DNA of 64,000 bases from Streptomyces sp. NBC_01465 (GCF_036227325.1 NZ_CP109467.1:8618001-8682000); one strand, 5' to 3'. Positions 17,282-26,581 are shown, counted from the stretch's first letter. Program-made: numbers and translations. The notes: generated by a model from the sequence alone, not told the origin.

Positions 17282-18625
17282 CTACGCGAGCGCGGCGGCG
17301 ACTTCGTCGAGGCGCGCCCCTCGGGAGGCCTTGACGAGCACCACAACGCCTGCAGTGATGTGGTCGCGCAGCCAGTCGACGGCCGCGTCGTTGCCGGCCA
17401 GCATCACCGCCCGCTCTCCCGCGCCGTCGGCGATCGGCCGGGCGCCCTCGCCGACCGCGATCACCACATCTGCCCTGGAGGCGGCGTACTCCCCGACGGC
17501 GCGGTGCTCGGCCACGCTCTCGGCGCCGAGTTCGAGCATCTCGCCGAGGACGGCGATACGGCGGCCGCCCTCGATCGCCGCCAGCGCGTCCAGGGCGGCG
17601 CGGGTCGAGTCGGGGTTGGCGTTGTAGGAGTCGTTGAGCAGCGTCGCGCCGCCTGCGAGGGTGCGCAGCTCCAAGCGCCACTTCGACAGCGAAGTGGCGG
17701 CCAGCGCCGCCGCGGACGCGTCGAGGGCTACGCCGGCCGCCAGCCCCGCCGCCGCGGCGGCCGACGCATTGAGCGCCTGGTGCGCGCCCAGGAGCGGCAG
17801 CGCCACGGGGGCCGAGGCGCCGGCGATACGTAGCGTGAAGGAAGGCCGGCCGAGCCGGTCCAATTCCAGGTCGAGCGCCCGTACGTCGGCGTGGACCGCC
17901 TTGCCGAAGGTCAGCACCGGGCCGTCGGTGAGCGCGCGCATCGCGACCACCCGGGGGTCGTCGGCATTGAGGATGGCGGTGCCGCCGGACGCCAGCCCCT
18001 GCACCAACTCGCCTTTGCCCGTTGCGATGGCCGCGCGTGAGCCGAACTCGCCGAGGTGGGCCTGGCCGACGTTGAGTACGACGGCGATGTCGGGTGCGAC
18101 CAGGCCGGTGAGCTCGGCGATGTCGCCGACGTGGCGGGCTCCCATCTCGAGGACCAGGAATCGGGTGGCGGCGTCGGCGCGCAGCATGGTGAGCGGCACG
18201 CCGAGCTCGTTGTTGAGCGAGCCGATGGTGGCGATCGTCGGCGCGGTGTGTGAAAGTACCGCCGCCAGCAGGTCCTTGGTGCTGGTCTTGCCCTGCGAAC
18301 CGGTCAGCCCGACGACGGTCAGGTTGTTGCGCAGCCGGGCCACGACGTGGGCGGCGAGGGACTGCAGCGCGGCCTGGGTGTCCTCGACCATGACGGTGGG
18401 GAGCGGCGTCGGCCGCGAGCCGAGTACGGCAACCGCGCCGGCCCGCCCGGCCTGTTCCGCGTAGTCGTGGCCGTCGGCGTGCTCGCCGGTGAAGGCGACG
18501 AAGAGGCCGCCCTGCTCGGCCTGCCGGTTGTCGAGCACGGCGGGCGCGGTCACGGTCACGGCACTGTCACCCTCAACGGTCCCGCCGACGATTTCGGCGA
18601 TCCGGCCGAGGCTGAGCGGGATCAT
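17282..18625 (-). CDS. murF: MurF homologue (UDP-MurNAc-tripeptide:D-Ala-D-X ligase) in the van locus
   Basis: A 447-residue Mur ligase. The ATP loop is [29 protein letters not shown] and [15 protein letters not shown] are MurF-type central motifs, and the C-terminal domain has [17 protein letters not shown]. MurF joins a dipeptide to the UDP-MurNAc-tripeptide. Some glycopeptide producers carry a second murF next to vanHAX, proposed to prefer D-Ala-D-Lac. ATG 18625 begins [15 protein letters not shown]. It is divergent from vanH and shares its VanR-type control region, so co-induction is plausible. Whether it is the only murF in the genome cannot be seen. Confidence 0.9.
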   Translation of the reverse strand: MIPLSLGRIAEIVGGTVEGDSAVTVTAPAVLDNRQAEQGGLFVAFTGEHADGHDYAEQAGRAGAVAVLGSRPTPLPTVMVEDTQAALQSLAAHVVARLRNNLTVVGLTGSQGKTSTKDLLAAVLSHTAPTIATIGSLNNELGVPLTMLRADAATRFLVLEMGARHVGDIAELTGLVAPDIAVVLNVGQAHLGEFGSRAAIATGKGELVQGLASGGTAILNADDPRVVAMRALTDGPVLTFGKAVHADVRALDLELDRLGRPSFTLRIAGASAPVALPLLGAHQALNASAAAAAGLAAGVALDASAAALAATSLSKWRLELRTLAGGATLLNDSYNANPDSTRAALDALAAIEGGRRIAVLGEMLELGAESVAEHRAVGEYAASRADVVIAVGEGARPIADGAGERAVMLAGNDAAVDWLRDHITAGVVVLVKASRGARLDEVAAALA

Positions 18626-18688
18626 GTCGATTCCCTGGACGTCTTGCCTGGTGTTTTGTAAGTCATGGCTCCAGTCAAGGCATTGGGA

Positions 18689-18752
18689 CGTATCGCGGGC
18701 ATATCGAAAACCACATACGTTCCGGCAACAGCACGCCGCCTTGACTAGAGGC
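18689..18752 (+). promoter_or_regulatory. VanR-type promoter block upstream of vanH
   Basis: CGTATCG (18689), CATATCG (18700) and CATACG (18714) repeat the spacing seen before vanK, and GCCGCCTTG(A/G)CT with GGCATG is shared next to the start. It lies between the divergent murF and vanH genes and may serve both. Confidence 0.75.
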
Positions 18753-19742
18753 ATGACCCACAGCGAAACGACCCGCATCACCATGTACGGGTGCGGCCCG
18801 GACGAAGCCGTTCTGTTCCGCGAGCTGGCGCCCAGCTTCGGTATACAGCCGGCCATCACCGACGCACCAGTGTCCGAAGCCAATACCGAACTGGCCACCG
18901 GCAGCCGATGTATCAGCGTCGGCCACAAGACGCCCATCACTCACGCCACTTTGCGTGCGCTCGGTGGAGCCGGCGTGGGCTATATCTCCACGCGGAGCAT
19001 CGGCTACAACCACATCGACGTGGAATACGCGGAGAGCATCGGCATTTTCGTAGAAAACGTCTCCTACTCGCCGGACAGCGTGGCCGACTACACGCTGATG
19101 CTCATGTTGATGGCGGTACGGGATGCGAAAGACATCGTCCGTCGCACCGACATGCACGATTACCGGCTGAGCGATGCGCGCGGGAGGGAATTGCGTGATC
19201 TGACGGTCGGAGTGATCGGGACGGGCCGTATCGGCGCGGCGGTCATGGATCGGCTGCGGGGTTTCGGCTGCCGCATCCTGGCGCATGACAATCGTCCCGT
19301 GGACCGCCCCGGTGCCGCTGTCGAGCTCGTTTCGCTCGATGAACTGCTGCGGCGAAGCGACCTGGTCACGCTGCACGCGCCGCTCACCGCGCAGACGCAC
19401 CATCTGCTGAATCGGCAGCGCCTGTCACAGCTGAAGAACGGCGCCCTGATCGTCAACACCGCACGTGGTGCGCTCATTGACACCGAGGCACTGGTGCAGC
19501 AATTGGAGAACGGCAGGCTGGGCGGCGCAGCGCTGGATGTCGTCGAAGGGGAGGAAGGCATCTTCTACGCCGACTGCAGAGACAAACCCATAGAAAGCAA
19601 AGGGCTGTTGCGACTTCAGGAGCTGCCGAATGCGCTCATCAGTCCGCACACCGCCTACTACACGGACCACGCCCTGCGCGACACCGTGGAGAACTCCCTC
19701 ACCAACTGTCTGACATTCGAAAGCAGGAATCACCATGGCTAA
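18753..19742 (+). CDS. vanH: D-lactate dehydrogenase VanH
   Basis: A 329-residue D-2-hydroxyacid dehydrogenase that reduces pyruvate to D-lactate. [11 protein letters not shown] and [19 protein letters not shown] are typical of VanH; the NADH fold has [20 protein letters not shown]. Catalytic Arg is in [13 protein letters not shown], Glu in DVVEGEEG and His in [15 protein letters not shown] 18753 directly follows the VanR-type block. It overlaps vanA by 8 bp, so the two are translationally coupled. Confidence 0.95.
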   Translation: MTHSETTRITMYGCGPDEAVLFRELAPSFGIQPAITDAPVSEANTELATGSRCISVGHKTPITHATLRALGGAGVGYISTRSIGYNHIDVEYAESIGIFVENVSYSPDSVADYTLMLMLMAVRDAKDIVRRTDMHDYRLSDARGRELRDLTVGVIGTGRIGAAVMDRLRGFGCRILAHDNRPVDRPGAAVELVSLDELLRRSDLVTLHAPLTAQTHHLLNRQRLSQLKNGALIVNTARGALIDTEALVQQLENGRLGGAALDVVEGEEGIFYADCRDKPIESKGLLRLQELPNALISPHTAYYTDHALRDTVENSLTNCLTFESRNHHG

Positions 19743-20775
19743 GCTGAAGCTCGGCATCATCTTCGGTGGCCGTTCCGAGGAGCACCTCGTCTCCGTCAAG
19801 TCGGCGCGTGAAGTGGCCCGGAACCTCGATCTCGAGAAGTACGAACCCTTCTACATCGGGATCACGAAGAGCGGCACGTGGAAGCTCTGTGACAGCCCCG
19901 AAGCGGAGTGGGAGAACAGGAACTGCCGCCCCGTCGTCCTGTCGCCGGACAGCAACGTGCACGGACTGCTCGTCCTGGGGCAGGGGAGCTACGGAACGAT
20001 CCGCCTGGACGTCGTACTACCGGTGCTGCACGGCACGCTCGGCGAGGACGGCGCGATGCAGGGACTGCTGGAACTCTCCGGCATCCCCTACATCGGCTGC
20101 GACATCCAGAGTTCCGCTCTGTGCATGGACAAATCCCTCGCCTACGTGGTCGCGCGAAGCGAGGGAATCGCCACGCCGAACTTCTGGACCCTCACGGCGG
20201 ACGAAACCGTCGATCCCGCCCGGTTCGCCTATCCGGTCTTCGTGAAGCCGGCCCGATCCGGATCGTCGTTCGGCGTGACCAAGGTGTCCCGGGAAGAGGA
20301 ACTTCCGAGTGCGGTGGAAACGGCACGACAGTACGACACGAAGGTGCTGATCGAAGAGGCGGTCGTCGGCAGCGAGATCGGCTGCGCCATCCTCGGGAAC
20401 GACTCGGATCTGATCGCGGGCGAGGTTGACCGGATCGCGCTCTCGCACGGATTCTTCAGGATCCACCAGGAGGACGCCCCTGAGACCGGTTCCGAGAACT
20501 CCATGGCAATCGTTCCCGCCGACATTCCGGAAGAGTCACGGCTACTCGTCCAGGAGACGGCCAAAGCCGTGTACCGCGCCTTGGGATGCAGCGGTCTTTC
20601 GCGAGTGGACATGTTCCTCAAGGAGGACGGAAAAGTAGTCCTCAACGAGGTCAACACCTTCCCCGGCATGACGTCGTACAGCCGTTATCCGAGGATGATG
20701 GCCGCGGCGGGACTGCTGCTTCCAGAAGTGATCGACCGGACGGTGTCCCTCGCCCTGACGGGGAAAATCCGATGA
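19735..20775 (+). CDS. vanA: D-alanine-D-lactate ligase VanA
   Basis: A 346-residue ATP-grasp ligase. The omega loop reads ALSHGFFRIHQED, with His where D-Ala-D-Ala ligases have Tyr, the hallmark of D-Ala-D-Lac specificity. ATP-binding motifs are YPVFVKPARSGSSFGVTKV and VLIEEAVVGSEIGCA; the metal site is VVLNEVNTFPGMTSYSRYP. It overlaps vanH upstream and vanX downstream. The product ends peptidoglycan precursors in D-Lac, which lowers glycopeptide binding. Confidence 0.96.
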   Translation: MAKLKLGIIFGGRSEEHLVSVKSAREVARNLDLEKYEPFYIGITKSGTWKLCDSPEAEWENRNCRPVVLSPDSNVHGLLVLGQGSYGTIRLDVVLPVLHGTLGEDGAMQGLLELSGIPYIGCDIQSSALCMDKSLAYVVARSEGIATPNFWTLTADETVDPARFAYPVFVKPARSGSSFGVTKVSREEELPSAVETARQYDTKVLIEEAVVGSEIGCAILGNDSDLIAGEVDRIALSHGFFRIHQEDAPETGSENSMAIVPADIPEESRLLVQETAKAVYRALGCSGLSRVDMFLKEDGKVVLNEVNTFPGMTSYSRYPRMMAAAGLLLPEVIDRTVSLALTGKIR

Positions 20776-21398
20776 GGCCGGTGGAGTCCGTGAAGGGCGA
20801 CTTTGTCTTTGTGGACGAGCTGGCGTCCGGAATACGCTGGGACGCCAAGTACGCCACGTGGGACAACTTCACGGGGAAGCCGGTGGACGGATATCTGGCG
20901 AATCGAGTCGTCGGTACGAGGGCTCTGTGCGCGGCCCTGGATCGGGCCAGAGAGCAGGCCGAGACACTGGGGTTCGGCCTGCTGCTCTGGGACGGCTATC
21001 GCCCGCAGCACGCAGTCGACTGCTTTTTGCGCTGGTCGCAGCAGCCGGAGGACGGCCGGACCAAGTCGCGGCACTATCCCAATATTGTCAGGGCCGAGAT
21101 GTTCGAGAAGGGGTATGTGGCTGCCAGGTCGGGCCACAGCCGGGGCAGCACCGTCGACCTCACCCTCTACGACTTGGCCACCGGTGAGCTCGTTCCCATG
21201 GGTGGCGACCATGACCTGATGGATTCCATCTCGCACCATGGCGCACAAGGAATCACACCAACCGAAGCACGGAACCGGCAGCACCTGCGTTCCCTCATGG
21301 AGACGTGCGGTTTCAGTGCGTACGAGTGCGAGTGGTGGCACTACACGCTCGACGGCGAACCCTATCCGGACACCTATTTCAATTTCCCCATCACATAG
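20772..21398 (+). CDS. vanX: D-Ala-D-Ala dipeptidase VanX
   Basis: A 208-residue zinc dipeptidase that removes normal D-Ala-D-Ala. Zinc ligands and catalytic residues are visible: His122 and Asp129 in SGHSRGSTVDL, Glu187 and His190 in ECEWWHY, and Arg77 in DGYRPQ. The ATG overlaps the vanA stop by four bases (ATGA). It is the last gene of the vanHAX unit. The next gene is convergent, with 10 bp between stops. Confidence 0.96.
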   Translation: MRPVESVKGDFVFVDELASGIRWDAKYATWDNFTGKPVDGYLANRVVGTRALCAALDRAREQAETLGFGLLLWDGYRPQHAVDCFLRWSQQPEDGRTKSRHYPNIVRAEMFEKGYVAARSGHSRGSTVDLTLYDLATGELVPMGGDHDLMDSISHHGAQGITPTEARNRQHLRSLMETCGFSAYECEWWHYTLDGEPYPDTYFNFPIT

Positions 21399-21408
21399 GA
21401 CGCCGGGC

Positions 21409-21948
21409 TCACGCTTCTTCGAGGGAGGTCAGGGCGTCGGTGACCATGCGGGTGGCGAAGGTGTGGTCGTCGTCTGCGATCCGGTTGATGTGCTCCGCGA
21501 GGAGGAACGCGGTGGCCTCCAGCGGCGTCATTTCTGCCTCGGTCCACTCTCCGTACTGCGCGCGCCACAGGCCGGGGCTCAGGCCGTTGCCGGCGGCGAT
21601 GACCAGGCCGGCCATGGTCGGGATGGCCTCGGGCGGGACGCTCTTGGGCATCCTGCGCATCGTGGCGACGAGGTGGGGGACAACGGCCTCGATGACCTCC
21701 TGGTCGTGGGCTTCGTAGCACTCGCGCAGCCACTTCATGAACACGTAGATGAGCGTGCAGGCGCCGTCAAGGACGTCTTCGGCTTCCTCGGCGCTTACGG
21801 AGGCGGTGAACTGGTCGGCCAGCGCGCCGAGTTCAGGATCAGGTCCTGGGGTGTCACTGTGGACGGCTGCGATCTTCGAGTCGATGATCATGATTGCTGT
21901 CGCGACGTCGCCGACGGGTGCGTTCTGAGGGTCACAGGGTGATGTCAC
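21409..21948 (-). CDS. Hypothetical protein, helical
   Basis: A 179-residue protein that I do not recognise. It is soluble and mostly helical (LDGACTLIYVFMKWLRECYEA, VIEAVVPHLVATMRRMP), with an acidic C-terminus. GTG 21948 is chosen because GAGGAGG lies five bases upstream; earlier in-frame codons have no such site. It is convergent with vanX and has no obvious link to resistance. Confidence 0.7.
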   Translation of the reverse strand: MTSPCDPQNAPVGDVATAIMIIDSKIAAVHSDTPGPDPELGALADQFTASVSAEEAEDVLDGACTLIYVFMKWLRECYEAHDQEVIEAVVPHLVATMRRMPKSVPPEAIPTMAGLVIAAGNGLSPGLWRAQYGEWTEAEMTPLEATAFLLAEHINRIADDDHTFATRMVTDALTSLEEA

Positions 21949-22259
21949 AGGGGCCTCCTCGTGCGGCCGCGGACAGAAGTCGCGGCGTATCCGCACGGTA
22001 GCCCGTCGCCGGCCCGGAGATCTGGACAAGGGAACTACTGCGGGACAGGGAGATCCGATGGCCGTGCCGGACGAGCCGTCACTCACCGCTGTCCGTGACC
22101 CATCCGTGGACGCGGCCGACACCTGAGGTGATCGGGAAGTGTGGTCCGCCTCCGCTGGCGGGCGGTCCCCGCGGTTCTACGGTGCAGCCGACCGCCCGCT
22201 CCGGAGGGACAGCCGGCGCGGCGGTCCGCCCCCCACCCCCTTCACCACGGGAGGACCAC

Positions 22260-23705
22260 ATGCCGGTTCGTGACCGCACCCGAAACGCCTGCTGGGCCGC
22301 ACTGCTTGCCCTGCTGCTCGCCCTGTTCACCGCGCCGCAGAACGCGTCGGCGGCCTCGCTCACCCAGGTCACCGGCTTCGGCTCCAACCCGGGCAGCCTG
22401 TCGATGTATTCGTACGTGCCCGACAACCTGCCCACCGGCGCGCCCCTCGTGGTGGCGCTGCACGGCTGCACCCAGAGTGCGAGCGACTACTACAGCCACT
22501 CGGGCTGGGCCAAGTTCGCCGACGCCTACGGGTTCGCGCTCGTCCTGCCGCAGACCACGAGCGCCAACAACGCCAACTCCTGCTTCAACTGGTACCAGTC
22601 GGGGGACTACACCCGCGGGCAGGGCGAGGCGCTGTCCATCAAGCAGATGGTCGACTACGCCAGGTCGCAGTACGGCAGCGACCCCAGCCGCGTGTACATC
22701 ACAGGGCTCTCGGCCGGCGGCGCGATGACCTCCGTGATGCTCGCCGACTATCCAGACGTCTTCGCGGGCGGATCCATCGACTCCGGGATACCGATGGGCT
22801 GCGCCACCGACCTCAGCTCCGGGCTCACCTGCGAGTACAACCCTGTCAGCAAGACTCCGCAGCAGTGGGGCGATGCGGCGCGCAGCGCATCGGGCGGCTG
22901 GACCGGTCCCTGGCCCCGGGTCGCCGTCTGGCAGGGAACCGGCGACTCGACCGTCAATCCGGCCAACGCCACCGAATCCCGCGACCAGTGGACGAACCTC
23001 CACGGCATCAGCCAGACCCCGTCGTCGACCACCACGCTCCCCGGCGGCACCACCCAGGCCGTCTACAACGGCGCGAACGGCGCACCTGCCGTCGAGACGT
23101 TCACCATTTCCGGCATGGCGCACGGCCTCGCAGTGAGCCCCGGCTCCGGCGCCGACCAGTGCGGCACGACCGGCACGTACTACCTCAACTACATCTGCTC
23201 CAGCTACTACACCGCCAAGTTCTGGGGCCTGGACGGCACTTCGGGCGGCGGCACAGGCAGCCTTCCCGCGCCCGCCGGGCTGAAGGTCACCGCCACCACG
23301 GACACCAGCGCGTCACTGTCATGGACCGCAGTCAGCGGCGCCGCGTCGTACAACATCTACCGCGGCGGTACGAAGACGGGCTCGGCGTCCACCCCTTCGT
23401 ACACGGACACCGGACTCGCCTCCGGCACCGCGTACAGCTACACCGTCGCGGCCGTCGACGCGTCCGGCAGAGCCGGCACCGTCTCCGCCGCCGTGTCCGC
23501 GACCACCACCGGCTTCCAGCCGCAGTGCTTCACCGACAACAACTACCAGCAGGTCGCCGCTGGCCGCGCCCATCAGACCGGCGGCATCACGTACGCGAAC
23601 GGCTCCAACCAGAACATGGGCCTGTACAACACCTTCGTCACCCACACCCTGAAGGAGACCGCCGCCGGCACCTTTGTGATCGCCGACTCCGGCTGCGCCG
23701 CCTAG
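22260..23705 (+). CDS. Secreted PHB depolymerase-family esterase with Fn3 domain
   Basis: A 481-residue extracellular esterase. A signal peptide (ACWAALLALLLALFTAPQNA, cleavage after ASA near residue 32) precedes an alpha/beta hydrolase with the oxyanion motif LVVALHGCTQSASDYY, the lipase box GLSAGGAM and a late His in SGMAHGLAV. A fibronectin type III domain (residues about 335-420) and a C-terminal Cys-containing module (QPQCFTDNNYQQVAAGR) follow. Homologues cleave poly-hydroxybutyrate or acetyl/feruloyl esters; which one cannot be decided. GGGAGGA precedes the ATG. The 311-bp upstream gap shows no gene. Confidence 0.9.
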   Translation: MPVRDRTRNACWAALLALLLALFTAPQNASAASLTQVTGFGSNPGSLSMYSYVPDNLPTGAPLVVALHGCTQSASDYYSHSGWAKFADAYGFALVLPQTTSANNANSCFNWYQSGDYTRGQGEALSIKQMVDYARSQYGSDPSRVYITGLSAGGAMTSVMLADYPDVFAGGSIDSGIPMGCATDLSSGLTCEYNPVSKTPQQWGDAARSASGGWTGPWPRVAVWQGTGDSTVNPANATESRDQWTNLHGISQTPSSTTTLPGGTTQAVYNGANGAPAVETFTISGMAHGLAVSPGSGADQCGTTGTYYLNYICSSYYTAKFWGLDGTSGGGTGSLPAPAGLKVTATTDTSASLSWTAVSGAASYNIYRGGTKTGSASTPSYTDTGLASGTAYSYTVAAVDASGRAGTVSAAVSATTTGFQPQCFTDNNYQQVAAGRAHQTGGITYANGSNQNMGLYNTFVTHTLKETAAGTFVIADSGCAA

Positions 23706-24853
23706 GCGGGCTTGCCCGGTTCGTCGTGGGTGGAGCAGTGGATGCCGCCGCCCCCGGAGGCGATGGTGTCGATCCGTACCTGCACGACGTCGCGCTCGGG
23801 GAAGTGCTCCTGCAGGATTCCCCGGGCGTGGTCGTCGGCCTTGCGGTCGCCGAACCTGGGCATGAACACGGAGTCGTTGGCGACGTAGAAGTTCGCGTAC
23901 GTCGACACGAAGTCGTCGCCCTCACCGGTGATCAGGTCCAGGTCCGGCTGTGGCAGATCGACGATCTCGAAGGGGCGCCCCTTGGCATCGGTCGCTTTGC
24001 TGAGCACGGCTTTCGCCTGGTCGGCTGCGCGCGACCAGGAGTCCGCGGGCGTGTTCGGATGCGCCCGGTCCAGGAGCACCACACCGGGCGCGGCGAACCG
24101 TACGAGGCTGTCGACATGTGCGTCGGTGATGTCCTGGCCGCGTACGCCGGCCAGCCAGATGACCTTCCTCAGGCCCAGGGTCTGCTTGAGCTCGGCCTCG
24201 ATCTGGTCGCGGGTCTTTCCGGGGTTGCGGTTGTCGTTGACGATCGAGCTCTCGGTGACGAGGAGGGTGCCCTCGCCGTCGGTCTCGAAGGATCCGCCCT
24301 CGGCGACCAGAGGGGCTTTTCGGCGGGGGATCCCGTACTTCGCCAGGAGGGTGCGGCCCACCAGGGCGTCGTGGGTGTGCTCCTGCTTGTTGCCCCAGCC
24401 GCTGAAGTTGAAGTCGACGCCGGTGACCTCGCCGTCCTGTTCCACGAAGACCGGCACGGTGTCGCGGGCCCAGAGGTCGTCGACGGCCAGGGGGATGACC
24501 TCGACGTCGCGTCCGCACGCCTTCTGGGCGGCGGCCTGCTGGTCGGGCCTGGCCATCATCACCACGTACTCGTACCTGCCGATGGCGCGGGCGAGGCGGG
24601 CGATGTCCTCGCGGACGTAGGGGAGGTCTCCTTCCCACACCGACGCGAGGGCGGGCCACGACATGAAGGTGCGCGTGTGACTCTCCCACTCGGCCCCCAT
24701 GCGCAGCCCCTCGACCGCGGTCTGCGCGGTCTTCTTGGTCTTCGGGGTCTCCTCGTCGCCTACAGCTCCGCACGCCGAGGCGCCGAGGACGACCGCGCCC
24801 ATTCCGGCGAGCGTGTGCAGGGCCGAGCGGCGGGAGGGGAGGAGCGGGGACAC
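23702..24853 (-). CDS. Exported agmatine deiminase-family protein
   Basis: A 383-residue protein of the peptidyl-arginine/agmatine deiminase family. The N-terminus has RRSALHTLAGMGAVVLGASAC, a Tat-like twin Arg with a lipobox (LGASAC), so it is probably an exported lipoprotein. The pentein fold has DDLWARDTVPVF, EGGSFETDGEGT, TDAHVDSLVRF and the nucleophile Cys373 in GGGGIHCSTHD. The reaction converts agmatine to N-carbamoylputrescine and ammonia. It is divergent from a TetR gene with a palindromic operator between. The start is GTG. Confidence 0.9.
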   Translation of the reverse strand: MSPLLPSRRSALHTLAGMGAVVLGASACGAVGDEETPKTKKTAQTAVEGLRMGAEWESHTRTFMSWPALASVWEGDLPYVREDIARLARAIGRYEYVVMMARPDQQAAAQKACGRDVEVIPLAVDDLWARDTVPVFVEQDGEVTGVDFNFSGWGNKQEHTHDALVGRTLLAKYGIPRRKAPLVAEGGSFETDGEGTLLVTESSIVNDNRNPGKTRDQIEAELKQTLGLRKVIWLAGVRGQDITDAHVDSLVRFAAPGVVLLDRAHPNTPADSWSRAADQAKAVLSKATDAKGRPFEIVDLPQPDLDLITGEGDDFVSTYANFYVANDSVFMPRFGDRKADDHARGILQEHFPERDVVQVRIDTIASGGGGIHCSTHDEPGKPA

Positions 24854-24911
24854 GGCGAACTCCGATCATCGCGACAAGACCAAGGTGATCTCGATCTCGA
24901 CTTTCGCACAA

Positions 24912-24925
24912 ACTGAAAATTCAGT
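24912..24925. promoter_or_regulatory. Probable TetR operator between agmatine deiminase and tetR
   Basis: ACTGAA-AA-TTCAGT is a perfect dyad in the 101-bp divergent region. A related copy (GCTGAAAAATCAGT) occurs at 25601, beyond the tetR gene, in front of a deiminase remnant. Confidence 0.7.
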
Positions 24926-24954
24926 CAAAGATGGAGGCGGTAGGGTTCAGATCC

Positions 24955-25536
24955 ATGGCGTCCCGCAATACTCAGATCCTCCAGGCAGCCGCACGGCTCA
25001 TCGCCCGTCGCGGCGTCCGCGGCCTGCGCGTCGAAGAGCTCGCAGCCGAGGCCGGTGTGTCGACCGGGCTGATCTACTACCACTTCAAGGACCGCACCGG
25101 GATCCTGCGGCAGACACTCGAGTTCATCAACGACCGCGCCGAGCGCTACACCACCGGCGCCGCGTCGGACGCCGAACCGCTCTCCGTGGAGGAGGAGCTG
25201 GAAGAGGTCCTCCTCCTGGAACTGCAGGACACCGCGGAGGTGAGGGAGAACAGCTCCGCCTGGGGCGAGCTGCGGGCGAGCGCCGTCTTCGACGAAGTGC
25301 TGCGCGAGGACCTCGCCAGGGCCACCCTGACCTGGGTACAGGAGATGGCCGGCCTCATCGGCCAGGTGTACCCGACGGCCCCGGCGCCCGCCCTCGCCGC
25401 GGCCGGCGAGCGGCTCACCGCCCTGCTGGAGGGGCTCAGCATGCGCTGGCTCAGTGGCGGGCTGCAGCTCGGTCACGCGCGTGACCTGATGCGCGGCGCC
25501 ATCGAGGCCGAACTCGCGCTGCTGCGGGCGAAGTAG
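24955..25536 (+). CDS. TetR/AcrR family regulator
   Basis: A 193-residue regulator. The helix-turn-helix is VEELAAEAGVSTGLIYYHFK, and the C-terminal ligand domain is acidic and helical. It resembles TetR proteins linked to polyamine or agmatine use in Streptomyces; that link is inferred from the divergent agmatine deiminase gene and the shared operator. An ATG 24 bases upstream (24931) is in frame, but GGTAGGG lies at a better distance from 24955. Confidence 0.9.
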   Translation: MASRNTQILQAAARLIARRGVRGLRVEELAAEAGVSTGLIYYHFKDRTGILRQTLEFINDRAERYTTGAASDAEPLSVEEELEEVLLLELQDTAEVRENSSAWGELRASAVFDEVLREDLARATLTWVQEMAGLIGQVYPTAPAPALAAAGERLTALLEGLSMRWLSGGLQLGHARDLMRGAIEAELALLRAK

Positions 25537-25600
25537 CCCCAGCTGCCCTTGTCCCATCCGGCTTTCTCGACGGGTGGGTTTCTTTGTTCCCAGACTCTTG

Positions 25601-25614
25601 GCTGAAAAATCAGT
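25601..25614. promoter_or_regulatory. Second TetR-type operator copy
   Basis: GCTGAAAAATCAGT followed by CAGTG matches the operator at 24912 (ACTGAAAATTCAGT then CAAAG) at 12 of 14 positions. It precedes a deiminase fragment on the plus strand, so it probably controlled a second, now lost, polyamine gene. Confidence 0.55.
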
Positions 25615-25644
25615 CAGTGTGGCACTGTAGTCGCTGCCTGCCGC

Positions 25645-25760
25645 ACTTCCCTGAGCGAGGGCTTCCGTACGGCGGTCTGCTCGACACCGAGACCGACGGA
25701 CACGTCGACGGGGTCTGCGCGTTCGCCGCACCCGGCAAGGTCGTCGGCGTACGGGCGGCC
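25645..25760 (+). pseudogene. Agmatine deiminase remnant
   Basis: The frame reads GGLLDTETDGHVDGVCAFAA and then PGKVVGV. TDGHVDG...F..PG is the substrate-binding His-x-Asp region of agmatine deiminases. Only about 35 codons remain, without the N-terminus or the catalytic Cys. The TetR operator copy lies just upstream. Reading continues into an unrelated repeated fragment at 25768. Confidence 0.6.
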
Positions 25761-25767
25761 GCGATCG

Positions 25768-25844
25768 TGTACGGCTCACTCCTGGATGTCACGAGCTGGC
25801 CCCAGGACGAGATCGATACCGGCGCCGTGGTGATGACAGTGCTC
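25768..25844 (+). repeat. 77-bp diverged repeat, copy 1 (partner at 37828)
   Basis: About 84% identical, without gaps, to 37828-37904. Both encode GSLLDV-x-x-W-x-Q-x-EID-x-GAV-x-MTVL in the plus direction, so the similarity is of coding origin: two remnants of one gene family, product unknown. Confidence 0.7.
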
Positions 25845-25869
25845 CACCCGCGTCGTCCACCAAAGTGTT

Positions 25870-26364
25870 CTACAGGCGGGTCACGCGCCAGGCGTAGGCG
25901 CCGGTGCCACCGCCGCTGGAGGAGAACTCCAGCATGCCGCTGTCGTTCGCCGCAGTGAACCGCAGACTCTGCACACCGGCATCGCAGTCGGCCGAGAGTG
26001 GCTTTGCCGCCGGGGCAGCGGATCTGATTGTCGCGGTGACGCTGCCGGTCCCGCCCGAACAGGCCAGCAGGAGCCGGTACTCGGTGCCCTTCTTCAGCAC
26101 CCCGAGATCGGTGGCGGTGTCACCGCCGCGGGCCTCCACACTCGCGGCGACCAGCTTCGCCTCGTCGCTGGGAGAGGCCCCCGAGACGGCCGCCTCGGCG
26201 GCATCGCCGTGCTTCTTCTCCTGGGCTGCCTGCTCCTTCGCCGGTGATGACGAGGCAGGCGCCTTCGGAGTGCTGCTGGTGTGCGTGGTGGACGTGCAGC
26301 CGACCACCGCAAGGGCGGGCAGGCATCCTACGGTCAGCAGGAAGCGGGTGGTGCGAGAGGTCAT
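25870..26364 (-). CDS. Putative lipoprotein
   Basis: A 164-residue protein with a lipoprotein signal (TRFLLTVGCLPALAVVGC, lipobox LAVVGC) followed by a Ser/Pro/Ala-rich linker. The mature domain (residues about 70-164) is rich in beta strands (EYRLLLACSGGTGSVTATIR, AGVQSLRFTAANDSGMLEFS). It has a Cys pair and resembles small secreted sandwich proteins. No function is known. It is divergent from the LAXTG protein gene. Confidence 0.75.
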   Translation of the reverse strand: MTSRTTRFLLTVGCLPALAVVGCTSTTHTSSTPKAPASSSPAKEQAAQEKKHGDAAEAAVSGASPSDEAKLVAASVEARGGDTATDLGVLKKGTEYRLLLACSGGTGSVTATIRSAAPAAKPLSADCDAGVQSLRFTAANDSGMLEFSSSGGGTGAYAWRVTRL

Positions 26365-26581
26365 GAGGTGGTCTCCGTGTACTTCCAGCAGACCTCAGCG
26401 GCCGGCAGGATCGCAGCGTCGGAGATGACCGTACTTGCCCTCGGCGGTGCTGCGCGCAGAGGAGTGCCCGGTCCCGATCGCGACGGTGCACGGCCAGGGC
26501 CACGTTCAGGTGGACGCCGACACCTGCTGCTCCAGAGAGGTTCCCAGAGCGGAACCCGTACGTCAGATGACGGACGCTCGG

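Noticed and set aside
15906..21398. Reading the van locus as part of a glycopeptide biosynthesis cluster
   Set aside because: No peptide synthetase, P450 or glycosyltransferase gene is present on either side within the window, so only self- or environmental resistance is supported.
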